From DATDPM01 sp963841995 (GTDB lineage: Bacteria > Pseudomonadota > Alphaproteobacteria > DATDPM01), in contig CAWJEX010000017.1 in assembly GCA_963841995.1 (NCBI GenBank), positions 186,001-250,000 on the forward strand: a stretch of 64,000 bases of DNA. Direction: 5' to 3'. Position numbers and translations under genes: made by a program. Below are positions 1-8,417 of this stretch, one piece after another. The notes under the pieces are model-generated. The model was given only the letters and a program-made list of their open reading frames with translations. It made no database searches and was not told where the DNA came from. Every line of letters starts with the position of its first letter. Position 1 is the stretch's first letter.

Positions 1-84
1 AACGCTTTCGCCGGGACTGGGGGAGCGCCAAGTACCGACGAGGACATCGTCATGACGAGTTTCCGCTACTATCCGTTCCAATAA
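1..84 (+). CDS. C-terminal end of a protein, possibly an outer-membrane beta-barrel (partial)
   Basis: Frame 1 is open from the window edge and closes with TAA at 82-84, giving 27 residues that end MTSFRYYPFQ. The aromatic, alternating tail resembles the last strand of an outer-membrane barrel, although the final residue is Gln rather than Phe. The rest of the gene lies outside the window, so the family cannot be assigned. The barrel reading is inference. Confidence 0.4.
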   Translation, partial: NAFAGTGGAPSTDEDIVMTSFRYYPFQ

Positions 85-139
85 GAACTTGTAAGTAAGT
101 TATATCGGTTGTGCCCTGGGTCGAGGATCCGAAGCATCC

Positions 140-436
140 ATGCCGGGTTTTCTTTACCCTTTGCGGAAAAATGGCAATTCCATGAGTGCTGGCAAGACCT
201 TAGGTGTTTTTGGTGTTCATATGGCATCGGGCGGCGCGGCGGCAACAATACCTGCGATCATTGCGTTTAAGCATCTAGCCCTGGTTGTTGCAGTCAGTTC
301 GCTGGCAGCAGCCGTCCTGCAATCCATGACGCCACGGCTTCAAGCCTATTGTCGATTGGCCGCATCCCGGAATCTAGAGCATGATCTTGTCACTTCGAAT
401 CGGCTGCGTTGCGCCTTTGGTGCGGCGATCCGCTAG
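140..436 (+). CDS. Hypothetical small protein whose end runs into a repeat element
   Basis: This is an open frame of 98 codons with one likely membrane segment (about residues 34-62, rich in Ala, Val and Ile). An alternative start is the ATG at 182. The last 21 or so codons lie inside the MITE-like repeat that begins at 374, so the reading frame has been given a foreign tail or its true end has been lost. No recognisable domain and no clear ribosome binding site are visible. It may be a truncated gene or a chance frame. Confidence 0.25.
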   Translation: MPGFLYPLRKNGNSMSAGKTLGVFGVHMASGGAAATIPAIIAFKHLALVVAVSSLAAAVLQSMTPRLQAYCRLAASRNLEHDLVTSNRLRCAFGAAIR

Positions 437-647
437 GCGCGCCGCGAAGGGCGATGCGGGGCATCGGCCGAGCGGCGCAACGCCGCGGGCGCCCGCCAAG
501 GCACAACCCAAAGGGCCCGGGTCTTTTGCCGCCGCGGGTTCGTCGAAGCGCTTGCCCGTAGTCCCGCTACGCGCTTCGCGCTTCTCCTGCCCGCGGCGCA
601 AAACACCTCCGGCGCAGCCGGTTCCAACTGACAAGATCATGCTCTAG
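374..647. repeat. MITE-like dispersed repeat, copy 1 (274 bp)
   Basis: The element begins with CTAGAGCATGATCTTGTCA and ends with the exact reverse complement, so it has perfect 19-bp terminal inverted repeats. The interior is very GC-rich. A second copy lies at 32743-33056 in the opposite orientation and shares most of the interior, but carries about 40 extra bases. No transposase is encoded. Open frames cross it on both strands, but they are side effects of the GC-rich composition. The left end of the neighbouring IS3 element abuts its right terminal repeat. Confidence 0.85.
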
Positions 648-1282
648 ACCGGATTAAGTGAGAAATCTCCGGCTGTTGTGACGCCTCGGGCACTGCCCGA
701 GGCTGAGGGATCAAGGACATCGGCGTCCTGTCACCGATTGCACGATGCGGTCTCACTTCATTGTACTTACGGCGCCAATCTTCGATCTTTTGGCGGGCGT
801 CGTCGAGATCCCTGACCCAGGGCTGGCCGAGACATTCGAGCCGGACACTGGGGTTGAAGCTTTCGACATCGGCATTGTCGGTTGGCTTTCCTGGCCTGGA
901 GAAGTCGAGCGTCACACCATTGGCGTAAGCCCAGGGATCGAGTTCCTTCGAGGTGAACTGGCAGCCCTGATCGACACGGATCGCTTTCGGCAGGCCACTA
1001 TGGCGGCGCGTCTCTTCGAGCGCATCGATGACCACCATCGCCGTCGCCGATCGGCACATGCGCATCACCGGGCAGACCCGGCTCCACGTATCCACGACGG
1101 CCAGGACCAGAGCCGGCGGCCGTCGAACAGCTCGTCATGCATCCAGTCCATCGCCCACACCTGGTTGGGGCCCGGTGCATCGCTGCGATCGTCCCGCCGC
1201 TTCGCCATCACGCGCCGGCGCGGCGGCTTGAGCCGCATTTGCAGGCGTTCCAGGCAATAGAATCGACGAACGCGCTTGACGT
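637..1282 (-). pseudogene. IS3-family transposase OrfB, C-terminal part, frameshifted
   Basis: Reading leftwards from 1282, the frame gives the end of an IS3 OrfB integrase core. It contains VWAMDW with the first catalytic Asp, then VDQG with the second Asp, then DVESFN with the catalytic Glu, then the usual YNEVRPH tail. Near 1105-1112 a base has been lost: GRRLW is followed by the rest of the protein (DTWSRV onward) in another frame. The upstream part of the same gene lies beyond the IS21 insertion at 3947-4190. The stop codon falls inside the adjoining repeat element. The gene is certainly inactive. Confidence 0.85.
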
Positions 1283-1403
1283 ATTGCGCGACAATCTGGG
1301 TGAGAGCGGCGCGTCAATCAGGATGAGACGAGGCGGCCGAGCGAGTTCATCATTGTCGCTGGCCACGATCTTGACAAGTGCTTTGATTGACGGCCCGCGA
1401 CAA

Positions 1404-2225
1404 TCAATCATCGGCGGTCTCGGTATTCTTGGTTGTAGCGTGTACGGCCGGGCGGCCTGGCCCGCGTTTTCGATCGAGCGCGGCCCGCCGGCGATAGCTC
1501 TCGACATTCATCTCCAGGATTGTGGCGTGATGCACGAGGCGATCGATGGCGGCGAGCGTCATGGCCTGATCGGGGAAGATCTTGCCCCATTCACCGAACG
1601 GCTGGTTGGCCGTGATGAGCATGGATCGCCGCTCGTAGCGCGCGGCGATCAACTCGAACAGAACACTGGTCTCGGCCTGATCTTTTGTGACATAGGCGAT
1701 GTCGTCGAGGACCAACAAATCATAGCGATCGAGTTTGGCGATGGCGCTTTCAAGCGTCAACTCGCGCCGTGCAACCTGCAGTCTTTGGACGAGATCCATG
1801 GTTCGGGCGAACAGCACGCGCCAGCCGTTTTCGATCAAGGCGAGGCCGAGCGCTGCCGATAGATGGCTCTTGCCGACGCCGGGCGGACCGAACAGCAGGA
1901 TGTTGGCGCCGTTCTCCAGCCACGCGTCACCCGACGCGAGCGCCATCACCTGTGCCTTCGAGACCATTGGCACGGACGCGAAGTCGAAGGTGGTGAGCGT
2001 CTTGCCGGCGGGCAGTCTCGCCTCAGCCATGTGCCGCTCGATGCGGCGGCGGTTGCGATCAGCCATCTCGTGCTCGGCGAGCGCGGCGAGGAAACGGGCC
2101 GCCGGCCACCCTTCCTTGTCGGATTGCTCGGCGAGCTTGGCCCATATCAGCCTGACACCTGGCAAGCGCAACTCGCTGAGCAGCAACTCGACGCGCGCAG
2201 CGTCGATCGTGTTTACGTTGGTCAT
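1404..2225 (-). CDS. istB: IstB, IS21-family helper ATPase
   Basis: This 273-residue AAA+ ATPase assists the IstA transposase in IS21 transposition by controlling target selection and assembly. The Walker A motif GPPGVGKS lies near residues 114-121, and the Walker B motif is LLVLDDIAY. An N-terminal helical IstB domain precedes the ATPase. Its start codon overlaps the istA stop by four bases (ATGA), so the two genes are translationally coupled. Length is normal and there are no defects. Confidence 0.95.
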   Translation of the reverse strand: MTNVNTIDAARVELLLSELRLPGVRLIWAKLAEQSDKEGWPAARFLAALAEHEMADRNRRRIERHMAEARLPAGKTLTTFDFASVPMVSKAQVMALASGDAWLENGANILLFGPPGVGKSHLSAALGLALIENGWRVLFARTMDLVQRLQVARRELTLESAIAKLDRYDLLVLDDIAYVTKDQAETSVLFELIAARYERRSMLITANQPFGEWGKIFPDQAMTLAAIDRLVHHATILEMNVESYRRRAALDRKRGPGRPAVHATTKNTETADD

Positions 2226-3769
2226 GCGATCACCTCCAGGCTGGAGGCGGGCTCGACGGCATGGACTGCCGCCAGCACGTCATAGGCGTTGAGCGGCACG
2301 AGAGGGACCTCGATCACCGGCACAGACCCCGCGGTTGGCCCGAACCGCTCGCGCAGCACCGCCAGATCCGGCAACCGGCCGGCGTCGAGTTCCGCATTGA
2401 TCGCGGTGGCCAACTCGGCCTCGCAGCTGCGGTCGTGCGCCAGCGCCAGCAGCTCGACCGTAACCTTGCATGCCCTTTTGTCGCCAGCCTCGGCGCGCAA
2501 TGCCTCGAATGCCCGGGCGTAAGCGGGACGCGGGAACAGCTGGCTGCGGTAGACCAGATTGAGCAGCGCCATCGGCTTCTTGCGGAGCGCGTGGATAACG
2601 TGCCGGTAATCGACAATATGGCCACCCTTGCTGTTCGAGAGCGGCCGCCCGCGCTGGAGCGTCATCATCGGCGTCGAGCCAAGGAAGCAGTCGAGCCTGT
2701 CGTCGTAGAGGTGTATCCGCAGTCGATGGCCGATCAGGCGCGATGGCGCCGTGTAGAAGACGCGGCGCAGGATAAAGCCGCCGCTGGAGGTGACGGTGAC
2801 GATTTTTTCTTCGTAGTCGGCGGTGCGACGCTTGGGCAGTTTGGCCAGGCTCGGCCGCTCCAGCTCGATCCGCTTGCGGGTGTGGGCGTTACGCCGACCG
2901 ACGATCTCGTCGATGAAGCGGCGGTAGCCGTTGAGATCGTCGAAGTCCCCGCTCCCGCGCAAGAGAAGCGCATCTTCCATCGCCCTCTTGAGATGGCCGT
3001 GCGCGCTCTCGATCGAGCCATTCTCGTGCGCGACGCCAAGGTTGTTGCGCGTCGGCGTCATGCCGTAGTGGCGCATGAGGGCATGATAGCGCTGGGTCAG
3101 GTCTTCCTGAGCGTTGCGGTCCAGATTGCGGAACGCGGCTGACAGGCTGTCGCTGCGATGCTCGTGCGGCACGCCGCCGAGCGCCCACAACGCATTCTGC
3201 AGGCCCTCCGCCAAAGCGACGAAGCTTTCGCCGCCGAGAACGACGTGAGCGTGCTCAAAGCCCGAGAACGCCAGTCGGAAGTGGTAAAGCCGATGGTGTA
3301 GCGGCACGTCCGCGATCGTGATGCCGAGCGCGTTCGTGTCGGTGAAGTCAGAGAGGCCGAGACGGCCGGGCTCGTGTTCCTGTCGAAAGATGACGTCTTG
3401 CTCCGGCCCGGCCAAGGCGCGCCAGGCCCGCATGCGCCGTTCCAGCGTGCGCCGGATGCCAGGGCTGATCTCGGGATGGCGGCGCCGGATCTCTTCGAGA
3501 ACGGCAATGGCGCGGATACCGGGTGCAGCCTTCAGGATCGGCACGATCTCGGCGTCCCATACCGCGGCGAGCGGATCGGGCCGGCGACGGCTGCGCGGCT
3601 TCTTCTTTTGAGATGGCAGGCGCGGATCGTTCTCGATCCGGAAACCGGTCGCCGGCGAAAAGCCGGCTTTGGCGGCGGCAACGTCAGTGCCGTGGGTCTT
3701 TCGGTAAATCATATACAACCTCATCTGGTGATCGGTTATGGGGAGGCCGGGCAAGGTCTGATCCCTCAA
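2222..3769 (-). CDS. istA: IstA, IS21-family DDE transposase
   Basis: This is a transposase of up to 515 residues from the IstA subgroup that begins with a TDHQMRLYM region. A DNA-binding N-terminus is followed by the rve integrase core. The catalytic acids are visible in GLSDFTDT, HRSDSL and NGSIESAHGH. The C-terminal region has the beta-barrel-like segment typical of IstA. The longest frame starts at a TTG; the ATG 15 codons inside (at 3724) is an equally good start. istB follows with a 4-base overlap. Confidence 0.93.
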   Translation of the reverse strand: MRDQTLPGLPITDHQMRLYMIYRKTHGTDVAAAKAGFSPATGFRIENDPRLPSQKKKPRSRRRPDPLAAVWDAEIVPILKAAPGIRAIAVLEEIRRRHPEISPGIRRTLERRMRAWRALAGPEQDVIFRQEHEPGRLGLSDFTDTNALGITIADVPLHHRLYHFRLAFSGFEHAHVVLGGESFVALAEGLQNALWALGGVPHEHRSDSLSAAFRNLDRNAQEDLTQRYHALMRHYGMTPTRNNLGVAHENGSIESAHGHLKRAMEDALLLRGSGDFDDLNGYRRFIDEIVGRRNAHTRKRIELERPSLAKLPKRRTADYEEKIVTVTSSGGFILRRVFYTAPSRLIGHRLRIHLYDDRLDCFLGSTPMMTLQRGRPLSNSKGGHIVDYRHVIHALRKKPMALLNLVYRSQLFPRPAYARAFEALRAEAGDKRACKVTVELLALAHDRSCEAELATAINAELDAGRLPDLAVLRERFGPTAGSVPVIEVPLVPLNAYDVLAAVHAVEPASSLEVIA

Positions 3770-3946
3770 AGATTGAGATGAATCAGAAACTAACCCGGTC
3801 GCTCACAACCGCCAGACGAGTTTCGAAAAACCCGCCGCCGGGGGTGGACTACCGTCGGTCGGGCTACGCCCTCCCTCCTTCAGTCCACCCCCGGCGCATT
3901 CTCATCCTGATTGACGCTGCCCTCTCACCTTGATTGTCGCCGGGCA

Positions 3947-4190
3947 TTGACGTTCACGGCCCAACCCTCCCGCCGAAGCACAATGTGAATGCGGCGGTAT
4001 CCATAGCGCACATGCGTCTCGGCGATCTCCCGGATCCGCTTGCGAAGCACCGCCTGGTCGGGCTTCACCGATCGGTAATGATACGGGGCGCGGCAGGCCG
4101 GAACCGCACGGCAGGCCCGTCTCACCGAGACACGGAAACAGGTTCTCACGAAGTCGACCCTCTCCCGCCCTCGCGCCGCCGTCAGATCTT
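3947..4190 (-). pseudogene. IS3-family transposase OrfB, N-terminal part
   Basis: In the minus 1 frame relative to orfA, the translation runs through DLTAARGRERVDFVRTCF and continues with VRRACR and the HTH_21-like stretch YGYRRIHIVLRREGWAVNV. It then stops matching exactly where the IS21 element begins. It is the missing first third of the OrfB fragment at 637-1282. The overlap with orfA is the place where IS3 elements make OrfAB by programmed frameshifting. Confidence 0.85.
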
Positions 4191-4445
4191 TTAATGACTT
4201 CGCTCAATATCTCCTTGGTCCCGCGTGAGGTCCGCAACGAGCTTGCGAAGCCGGGCATTCTCTTCCTCGAGCTGCTTCAGCCTGCGCACCTCCGACGGCA
4301 TCAACCCGCCATCGACCCTCTTCCAGCGGAAGAACGTCGCCTGGCAAATCCCCATCTTGCGGCACACCTCCTCGACCGGCCTCCCGCCCTCCGCCTGCTC
4401 CAGGGCAAAGGCAATCTGCTGTTCCGTAAATCTCGACTTCTTCAT
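4191..4445 (-). CDS. IS3-family OrfA (helix-turn-helix), C-terminus altered
   Basis: This 84-residue protein starts MKKSRFTEQQIAFALEQ and carries the HTH_Tnp_1 helix-turn-helix that binds the element ends, followed by a leucine-rich helix (RRLKQLEEENARLRKL). The last residues, DQGDIERSH, do not fit the family. The next frame reads DKEILSEVIK, which does, so one extra base near 4206-4215 has probably shortened the protein. With orfB destroyed it has no complete partner. Confidence 0.8.
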   Translation of the reverse strand: MKKSRFTEQQIAFALEQAEGGRPVEEVCRKMGICQATFFRWKRVDGGLMPSEVRRLKQLEEENARLRKLVADLTRDQGDIERSH

Positions 4446-4504
4446 CGGCCAAGGCCCCTCCTTACGGGCTACCTTGGTCGGAAAACTTCCTTCAGATCGG
4501 TCTA

Positions 4505-4875
4505 GGAAATTGCGAGGAGACCAATATCAATGGGGTGTCAGACTGGGGTCTGTCAGAATATGTACGTTATTCGTATGGAGTCTGTCGTTTTTACCCGAAA
4601 ACGAGTTTGACGTTTTTCCGGTCATGCCGGCCCCTCTCCGAGAGGCCTAAAATCATTCTGCAACCCTTGCCTACTAACTCGCGGTTGCTGGCTGATCATC
4701 ACGTGGTGACAACCGGTCACGCGTGTAAGGGACGTGACCAAGAAGGTCCCGTTGACGAGACTCGAGAAATGCTGAGGCGGACAGAGTGTTCAGGAACGAG
4801 CGCCACAATCCGCTTCTTCGCCATGAGCAAGCTCCTTTGCAAGATAGTTTCTCTCAAACCGCTCGGTCCAAAAAA
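4505..4875. other. Stretch between IS elements, nothing recognised
   Basis: About 370 bases between the IS3 and IS1595 elements. The long plus-strand frame that starts at 4535 is mainly the reverse of the IS1595 passenger gene. On the minus strand a short frame from 4823 begins MAKKRIVALVPEHSV but ends after about 35 codons and matches nothing I recognise. The stretch ends in an A-run that flanks the IS1595 element. Confidence 0.5.
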
Positions 4876-4942
4876 GGGCGATTATGCCGGACTTTACCGG
4901 CATTGTCAGAACCTGTTACGCTGGCTGCGACAGGCCGGTGTT

Positions 4943-5791
4943 CTAATCCTCATCAACTGTGTAGTTGTATTCGCCCCCTCCAATCAGGCCGAAAGTCGGA
5001 ACAGATGGTTCGTACTGGAGGCAAAATCCAATTCGATGTCTTTTTCTAAAGATGTCGGTGTATCGAACGTACCCCAATACAAAGAGTCGCTGCTCGCCAT
5101 TTCGTGCATCACCCATAAGTGGTGTTGCGAAATTGGGGAAGCAATGCAGCCCGAGCGTAGTGCTGACGCTTACGTGCGGGGGGGCTTTGTTCCCATGTTC
5201 AGTCAAAATATCTATTGGTGGCGGCAGATCGGTTCCGAATTTTGGCAGGAACCCCGATTTACCCATGACTTCCGTAATGACAGCGGGGGTTTTTCCGCGA
5301 TTCACAACATTGAACGCAAGACCGCCCCCTTTTGGGACACAAATGTCTGGACCATAAGTGCTATCTCCAAACATATCCGTGCTGAGGACCACGGGGACAA
5401 ATTCAAATCCGATGTCCGTCACTTCATCGAAGAAAAGATAAGCCCGCTCCAAGATCGGCAGAGCTTCGGCGGCCGCTTTAGCCGAATTAGCGGCGGTGCG
5501 GGTCACGATCCACAGCCCGGTAGTGGAACCAGTGAGGACGATTGCGAAAAACGCCGAAACCAGAGCAGCAATAGCCTCAATAGCGTCGTGGTTGTCTCTA
5601 GCCCATGCGCCGAGTGCGAAGAAGGCGGACGAATTATTATTTATGGTGTTGCTGGGATGCTGGGTATTGGATGTATTTATTTCATTTGGTTTTGGTGGAT
5701 GCTTCGCCGATGACCATTCACCAAAACATGCCCCCACAAAACAAGCCGCCAAAAACGCAACCAACAGCCATTTTTGAAGGCGCGTTAGCAT
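4943..5791 (-). CDS. Passenger membrane protein of the IS1595 element, unknown function
   Basis: The protein has 282 residues. A hydrophobic segment covers residues 9-26, then a polar Asn/Pro-rich linker, then a second membrane segment at about 70-95 (ALVSAFFAIVL). A soluble domain of about 180 residues follows, with beta-rich character and no motif I recognise. It lies wholly within the element's inverted repeats, and its start overlaps the transposase stop by seven bases, so it is co-translated with the transposase. Its codons look sound and the frame is intact. IS1595 elements are known to carry passenger genes; what this one does is unknown. Confidence 0.75.
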   Translation of the reverse strand: MLTRLQKWLLVAFLAACFVGACFGEWSSAKHPPKPNEINTSNTQHPSNTINNNSSAFFALGAWARDNHDAIEAIAALVSAFFAIVLTGSTTGLWIVTRTAANSAKAAAEALPILERAYLFFDEVTDIGFEFVPVVLSTDMFGDSTYGPDICVPKGGGLAFNVVNRGKTPAVITEVMGKSGFLPKFGTDLPPPIDILTEHGNKAPPHVSVSTTLGLHCFPNFATPLMGDARNGEQRLFVLGYVRYTDIFRKRHRIGFCLQYEPSVPTFGLIGGGEYNYTVDED

Positions 5792-6699
5792 CCCCTGATC
5801 GCCTCTCCGAAAATGTCCGGGTTCAACCGATTGTTGTACCGGAACTGAAATTCCGCGACGTAGAGCGGCAGGTATTTGCGGCTCACTTTGTGGAAGGTGC
5901 CGACCATGCCGCGTTTAACGAGGGACCAGAAGCCTTCGATTGTCTGAGTATGGACGGCACCGACGACATACTGGCCCTTGTTGTGATCGACGGTCGCATG
6001 CGGAAAATCTTTGTTCAGATATTTGTAGCCCACCCATTGATCGGTGCAGAGCAGACTAACTTTTGTCGAAACGGACTCGCGAACAAATTCGGTCAATGTC
6101 GCGGCGCGGACATTCTCGATGACGCGAGCGACCACATTGCCTTTGCGTTGCACGGCACCGGCGACGATTGTTTTACCCATGCCGCCAGTCCCGCCGCTCC
6201 CGTCTCCGCGCTTGTCCTTATGCCGGTTCTTGGCTTTGCCGCCGACAAAAGTCTCATCGACTTCGACAATTCCCATGAGCTTGCGGAAATCTTCGTTGCC
6301 GAGCGCGGCACGGATGCGATGGCACATATACCAAGCCGTCCGGTAAGAGCCGAAGCCCATCATGCGATGAATTTGGAGGGCGCTGATCCCCTTCTTGCTC
6401 GTCAGCATGAGGTGGATCACGCGGAACCAGTCGCGAAGAGGTTTATTGGTGTTCTCGAAAATGGTGCCGACGAGATGGGAGAAGCGGTAACTCTCCCCCT
6501 TGGGATCGCATTGGTAGCACTGCCAGGACCAAGGCTTCGTGGAGACGGGGAATACCCGGATATTTCCACAACGCGGACAGGCGACACCCTCGGGCCACCT
6601 ATGGCCGACAAGGTAGGCACAGCAAGCGTCCTCGTCTGGAAACGCCTTTTCCCACTGTCCAATGGTCATTTGATGAATGGCTTTTTTAGACTTCCGCAT
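5785..6699 (-). CDS. IS1595-family (ISXO2-like) transposase
   Basis: This is a 304-residue DDE transposase. The N-terminal zinc ribbon is visible as CPRCGN and CYQCD. The catalytic domain has the first Asp in VEVDETFVGGKAKNR and the second in LLCTDQWVGY. The third catalytic position is in VHTQTIEGFWSLVKR, where IEG supplies the Glu of the family's H/N-x-IE motif. The gene starts about 70 bases inside the right inverted repeat and appears complete. Confidence 0.93.
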   Translation of the reverse strand: MRKSKKAIHQMTIGQWEKAFPDEDACCAYLVGHRWPEGVACPRCGNIRVFPVSTKPWSWQCYQCDPKGESYRFSHLVGTIFENTNKPLRDWFRVIHLMLTSKKGISALQIHRMMGFGSYRTAWYMCHRIRAALGNEDFRKLMGIVEVDETFVGGKAKNRHKDKRGDGSGGTGGMGKTIVAGAVQRKGNVVARVIENVRAATLTEFVRESVSTKVSLLCTDQWVGYKYLNKDFPHATVDHNKGQYVVGAVHTQTIEGFWSLVKRGMVGTFHKVSRKYLPLYVAEFQFRYNNRLNPDIFGEAIRGC

Positions 6700-6922
6700 G
6701 GCTCCGATCCTTTTGATCTTGAGCCAATCCTACCCTACTCGACCGGTAAAGTACAGCATAATCGCCCAAAAAAGCAGTATTAGGCAGCAAACACGCCAAG
6801 CGCGCGGCCGCACATCCCTAACGGCGCTGCTCCTATCGCCGCTTCTCGGAAACCGCCGGTTTGGCTACTCTTCGCCGCAACACGGTTGGATGGGCGTCCA
6901 TCTGGGAAATGTCGGTTTAATT

Positions 6923-7876
6923 ATGGACGATGTCACACGACGCGGGCGAAAGGGTCTGGCTGCAGCCTTTGCTCTCGCCGGAGTGACCGGCGCGCTAGAC
7001 GCCTCGGCCGCGTTCGCTGGCGATACAAGCCTGTCCCAACCGGAAAGCGTTGGCGCGCCCTCGACGACAATAGGCGGGGCTATCAAGACCTACTTCGACA
7101 GCTGGGAAGAGCGCGTTCAGACCGCGCGCGCCACTCAGCCCGAATGGAGCAGCCCGCTGGTGACGACCACGGCGATGTTGGAAGAGCGGGTCCGCTTCGA
7201 CATCGCCTTTCAGCGTACCGGCAACGGCGCCGACATGACCGATATCGACGGCGGCAAAGGTCTGGACCTGATCGTCGGCGAGAGCACAGAAATCCAAATC
7301 GCCGCCGCTCCCTACGTCATTCGCACCGCCCCGTCAGGCAAGGGCCAGCTTTCCGGGTTCAACGACTGGCCGTTCTTTCGCATCAAGGAGCGCTTGTTCA
7401 GCAGTCCGCAGGACGCGGGCGATTACGTGGTCAGCGCGTGGGTGCAAACGCAAGCCGCGACGGGGATCTCCGCACTCACCAATCATGCCTTCACAGTCCT
7501 GCCGACTTTCGGTTTCGGCAAAGGCTTCGGCCCATTCGTAATCCAGGGCACATTTGGAGCGGTGATCCCGACCGCCTACGAGTATACGCTTGGCACTCAG
7601 CTGGCGAGCAATTTGGCGTTCCAGTACCATTTGTGGCAGGTCCTATGGCCGCAAATGGAGATCAACTGGACGCATTATCTCGGCGGCCAGCGGGGCGGCA
7701 AAGACCAGGTCTTTCTCACGCCCGGCGTCGTCGTGGGGCGCTTTTTATTGACCGACCGGCTGAAGTTCACCGTCGGCGCCGGCTACCAGTTCGCGATAGA
7801 GCCACACTATCAGGCATCGCCGCTACTGCCAGCGTACAACCACGAATGGCTCGTGACGACGCGGCTCACCTTCTAG
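6923..7876 (+). CDS. Outer-membrane beta-barrel protein, putative transporter
   Basis: Starting at the ATG at 6923, the 317-residue product begins with a basic N-terminus and a hydrophobic segment ending in ASAAFAGD, a plausible signal peptide. The remainder alternates hydrophobic and polar residues with many aromatic girdle residues, and the last residue is Phe, as in barrel proteins exported by the BAM machinery. The frame is open further upstream, but that part overlaps the IS1595 end and is not convincing. No substrate can be inferred. It may once have belonged to a larger gene set cut off by the insertion element. Confidence 0.6.
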   Translation: MDDVTRRGRKGLAAAFALAGVTGALDASAAFAGDTSLSQPESVGAPSTTIGGAIKTYFDSWEERVQTARATQPEWSSPLVTTTAMLEERVRFDIAFQRTGNGADMTDIDGGKGLDLIVGESTEIQIAAAPYVIRTAPSGKGQLSGFNDWPFFRIKERLFSSPQDAGDYVVSAWVQTQAATGISALTNHAFTVLPTFGFGKGFGPFVIQGTFGAVIPTAYEYTLGTQLASNLAFQYHLWQVLWPQMEINWTHYLGGQRGGKDQVFLTPGVVVGRFLLTDRLKFTVGAGYQFAIEPHYQASPLLPAYNHEWLVTTRLTF

Positions 7877-8347
7877 CGTCCGGATCCATAAAGGGGATTC
7901 CCACGGAAAGGTATTACGGATCTCGGCATTCACAGGCATATTCCCCATTAATCCCGCCCAAAACTGAAAAATATTTTGAGGATTAGAGGATTGGCCTCTT
8001 TCCGGGCCACCGGCCCGGCTCCACTAGGGAGGAGCGGCGAACAAAGGGCAGGGGCTCTCTTTTGCGTCGCCGCTGGCAGCTTGTAGCCCATCGATCATGC
8101 CGCTCGAACTGCAAACTGCAATGCAGTAGCCTCTCTCAGTGCTTGGTAAAGAAAATCTGGCAGCTCACCAAAATCGCGGTAGCTCCGCGCAAACTGGAAA
8201 TGCAACCAGACCGAATGCTGGATAATCGAAGCCGGAAACCGGTGACGGCGATATGTGATGCTGTCCATCGATGCGCGCTATCGCACGGTCCCTGCCAAGA
8301 CCACGCCGCTACCCTGACATACCCTGCGCCCGCCGCGTCACGCGCCA
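7877..8347. other. Intergenic region without a convincing gene
   Basis: The 470 bases after the outer-membrane protein hold a short plus-strand frame (8062-8433) without family resemblance or ribosome binding site. A GC-rich inverted repeat (GGGCCACCGGCCCG) sits near 8006-8019. The promoter of the following sulfur-transporter pair must lie at its right end, next to the FNR-type box. Confidence 0.5.
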
Positions 8348-8361
8348 TTGATCCAGGTCAA
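8348..8361. promoter_or_regulatory. FNR/Anr-type binding box
   Basis: TTGATCCAGGTCAA matches the FNR consensus TTGAT-N4-ATCAA at nine of ten positions. It lies 57 bases upstream of the ATG of the first YeeE-like gene, a good distance for an activator site. The usual reading is oxygen-limited activation by an FNR, FixK or Anr homologue, which is inference from the sequence alone. Confidence 0.7.
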
Positions 8362-8417
8362 GGCGCCTTTGCCGCGCTGCTCCACCCTATCTGGCGACCC
8401 ATCGAGGAGGATCATGC

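Larger units (their letters stand above)
1283..3946 (-). mobile_element. IS21-family insertion sequence (istA-istB) inside the IS3 orfB
   Basis: The ends are related inverted repeats of the form TGCGCGACAATC and TGCCCGGCGACAATC. An inner repeat (GTCAATCAGGATGAGA) occurs at both ends, at about 1312 and about 3901, as is usual for IS21. The 7-bp sequence TTGACGT occurs just outside both ends (1276-1282 and 3947-3953). Joining the flanks across one copy restores the IS3 OrfB frame as GWAVNVKRVRRFYC. Both genes are intact, so this element could still be active. It is the younger of the two nested elements. Confidence 0.9.
645..4504 (-). mobile_element. IS3-family element, split by an IS21-family insertion
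   Basis: OrfA and OrfB pieces lie in the right order on the minus strand on both sides of the IS21 element. The outer ends, TAGACCGGATTAAG at the left and the complement of TAGACCGATCTGAAG at the right, are imperfect inverted repeats and mark the approximate borders. No target duplication could be matched at the outer ends. The left end sits directly on the terminal repeat of the MITE-like element, so the original insertion may have used or deleted part of it. With OrfB split and frameshifted, the element cannot move by itself. Confidence 0.75.
4876..6767 (-). mobile_element. IS1595-family element with a passenger gene (1892 bp)
   Basis: The ends are 25-bp inverted repeats, GGGCGATTATGC at the outside and ACTTTACCGG at the inside, differing at two positions between the ends. 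They lie at 4876-4900 and 6743-6767 and fit the GGG-TGATTA-type ends of the IS1595 family. The element is flanked on both sides by AAAAAA (4870-4875 and 6768-6773), consistent with the AT-rich target duplication of this family. It contains the transposase gene and, overlapping its end, an unrelated membrane-protein gene. Confidence 0.88.

Noticed and set aside
374..647. Proteins encoded within the MITE-like repeat
   Set aside because: Open frames occur on both strands because of GC-rich content, and they differ between the two copies by indels that do not keep a frame.
4535..5713. Long plus-strand frame of 392 codons
   Set aside because: It lies opposite the IS1595 passenger gene and runs across the element border at 4876, so it is not a real gene.
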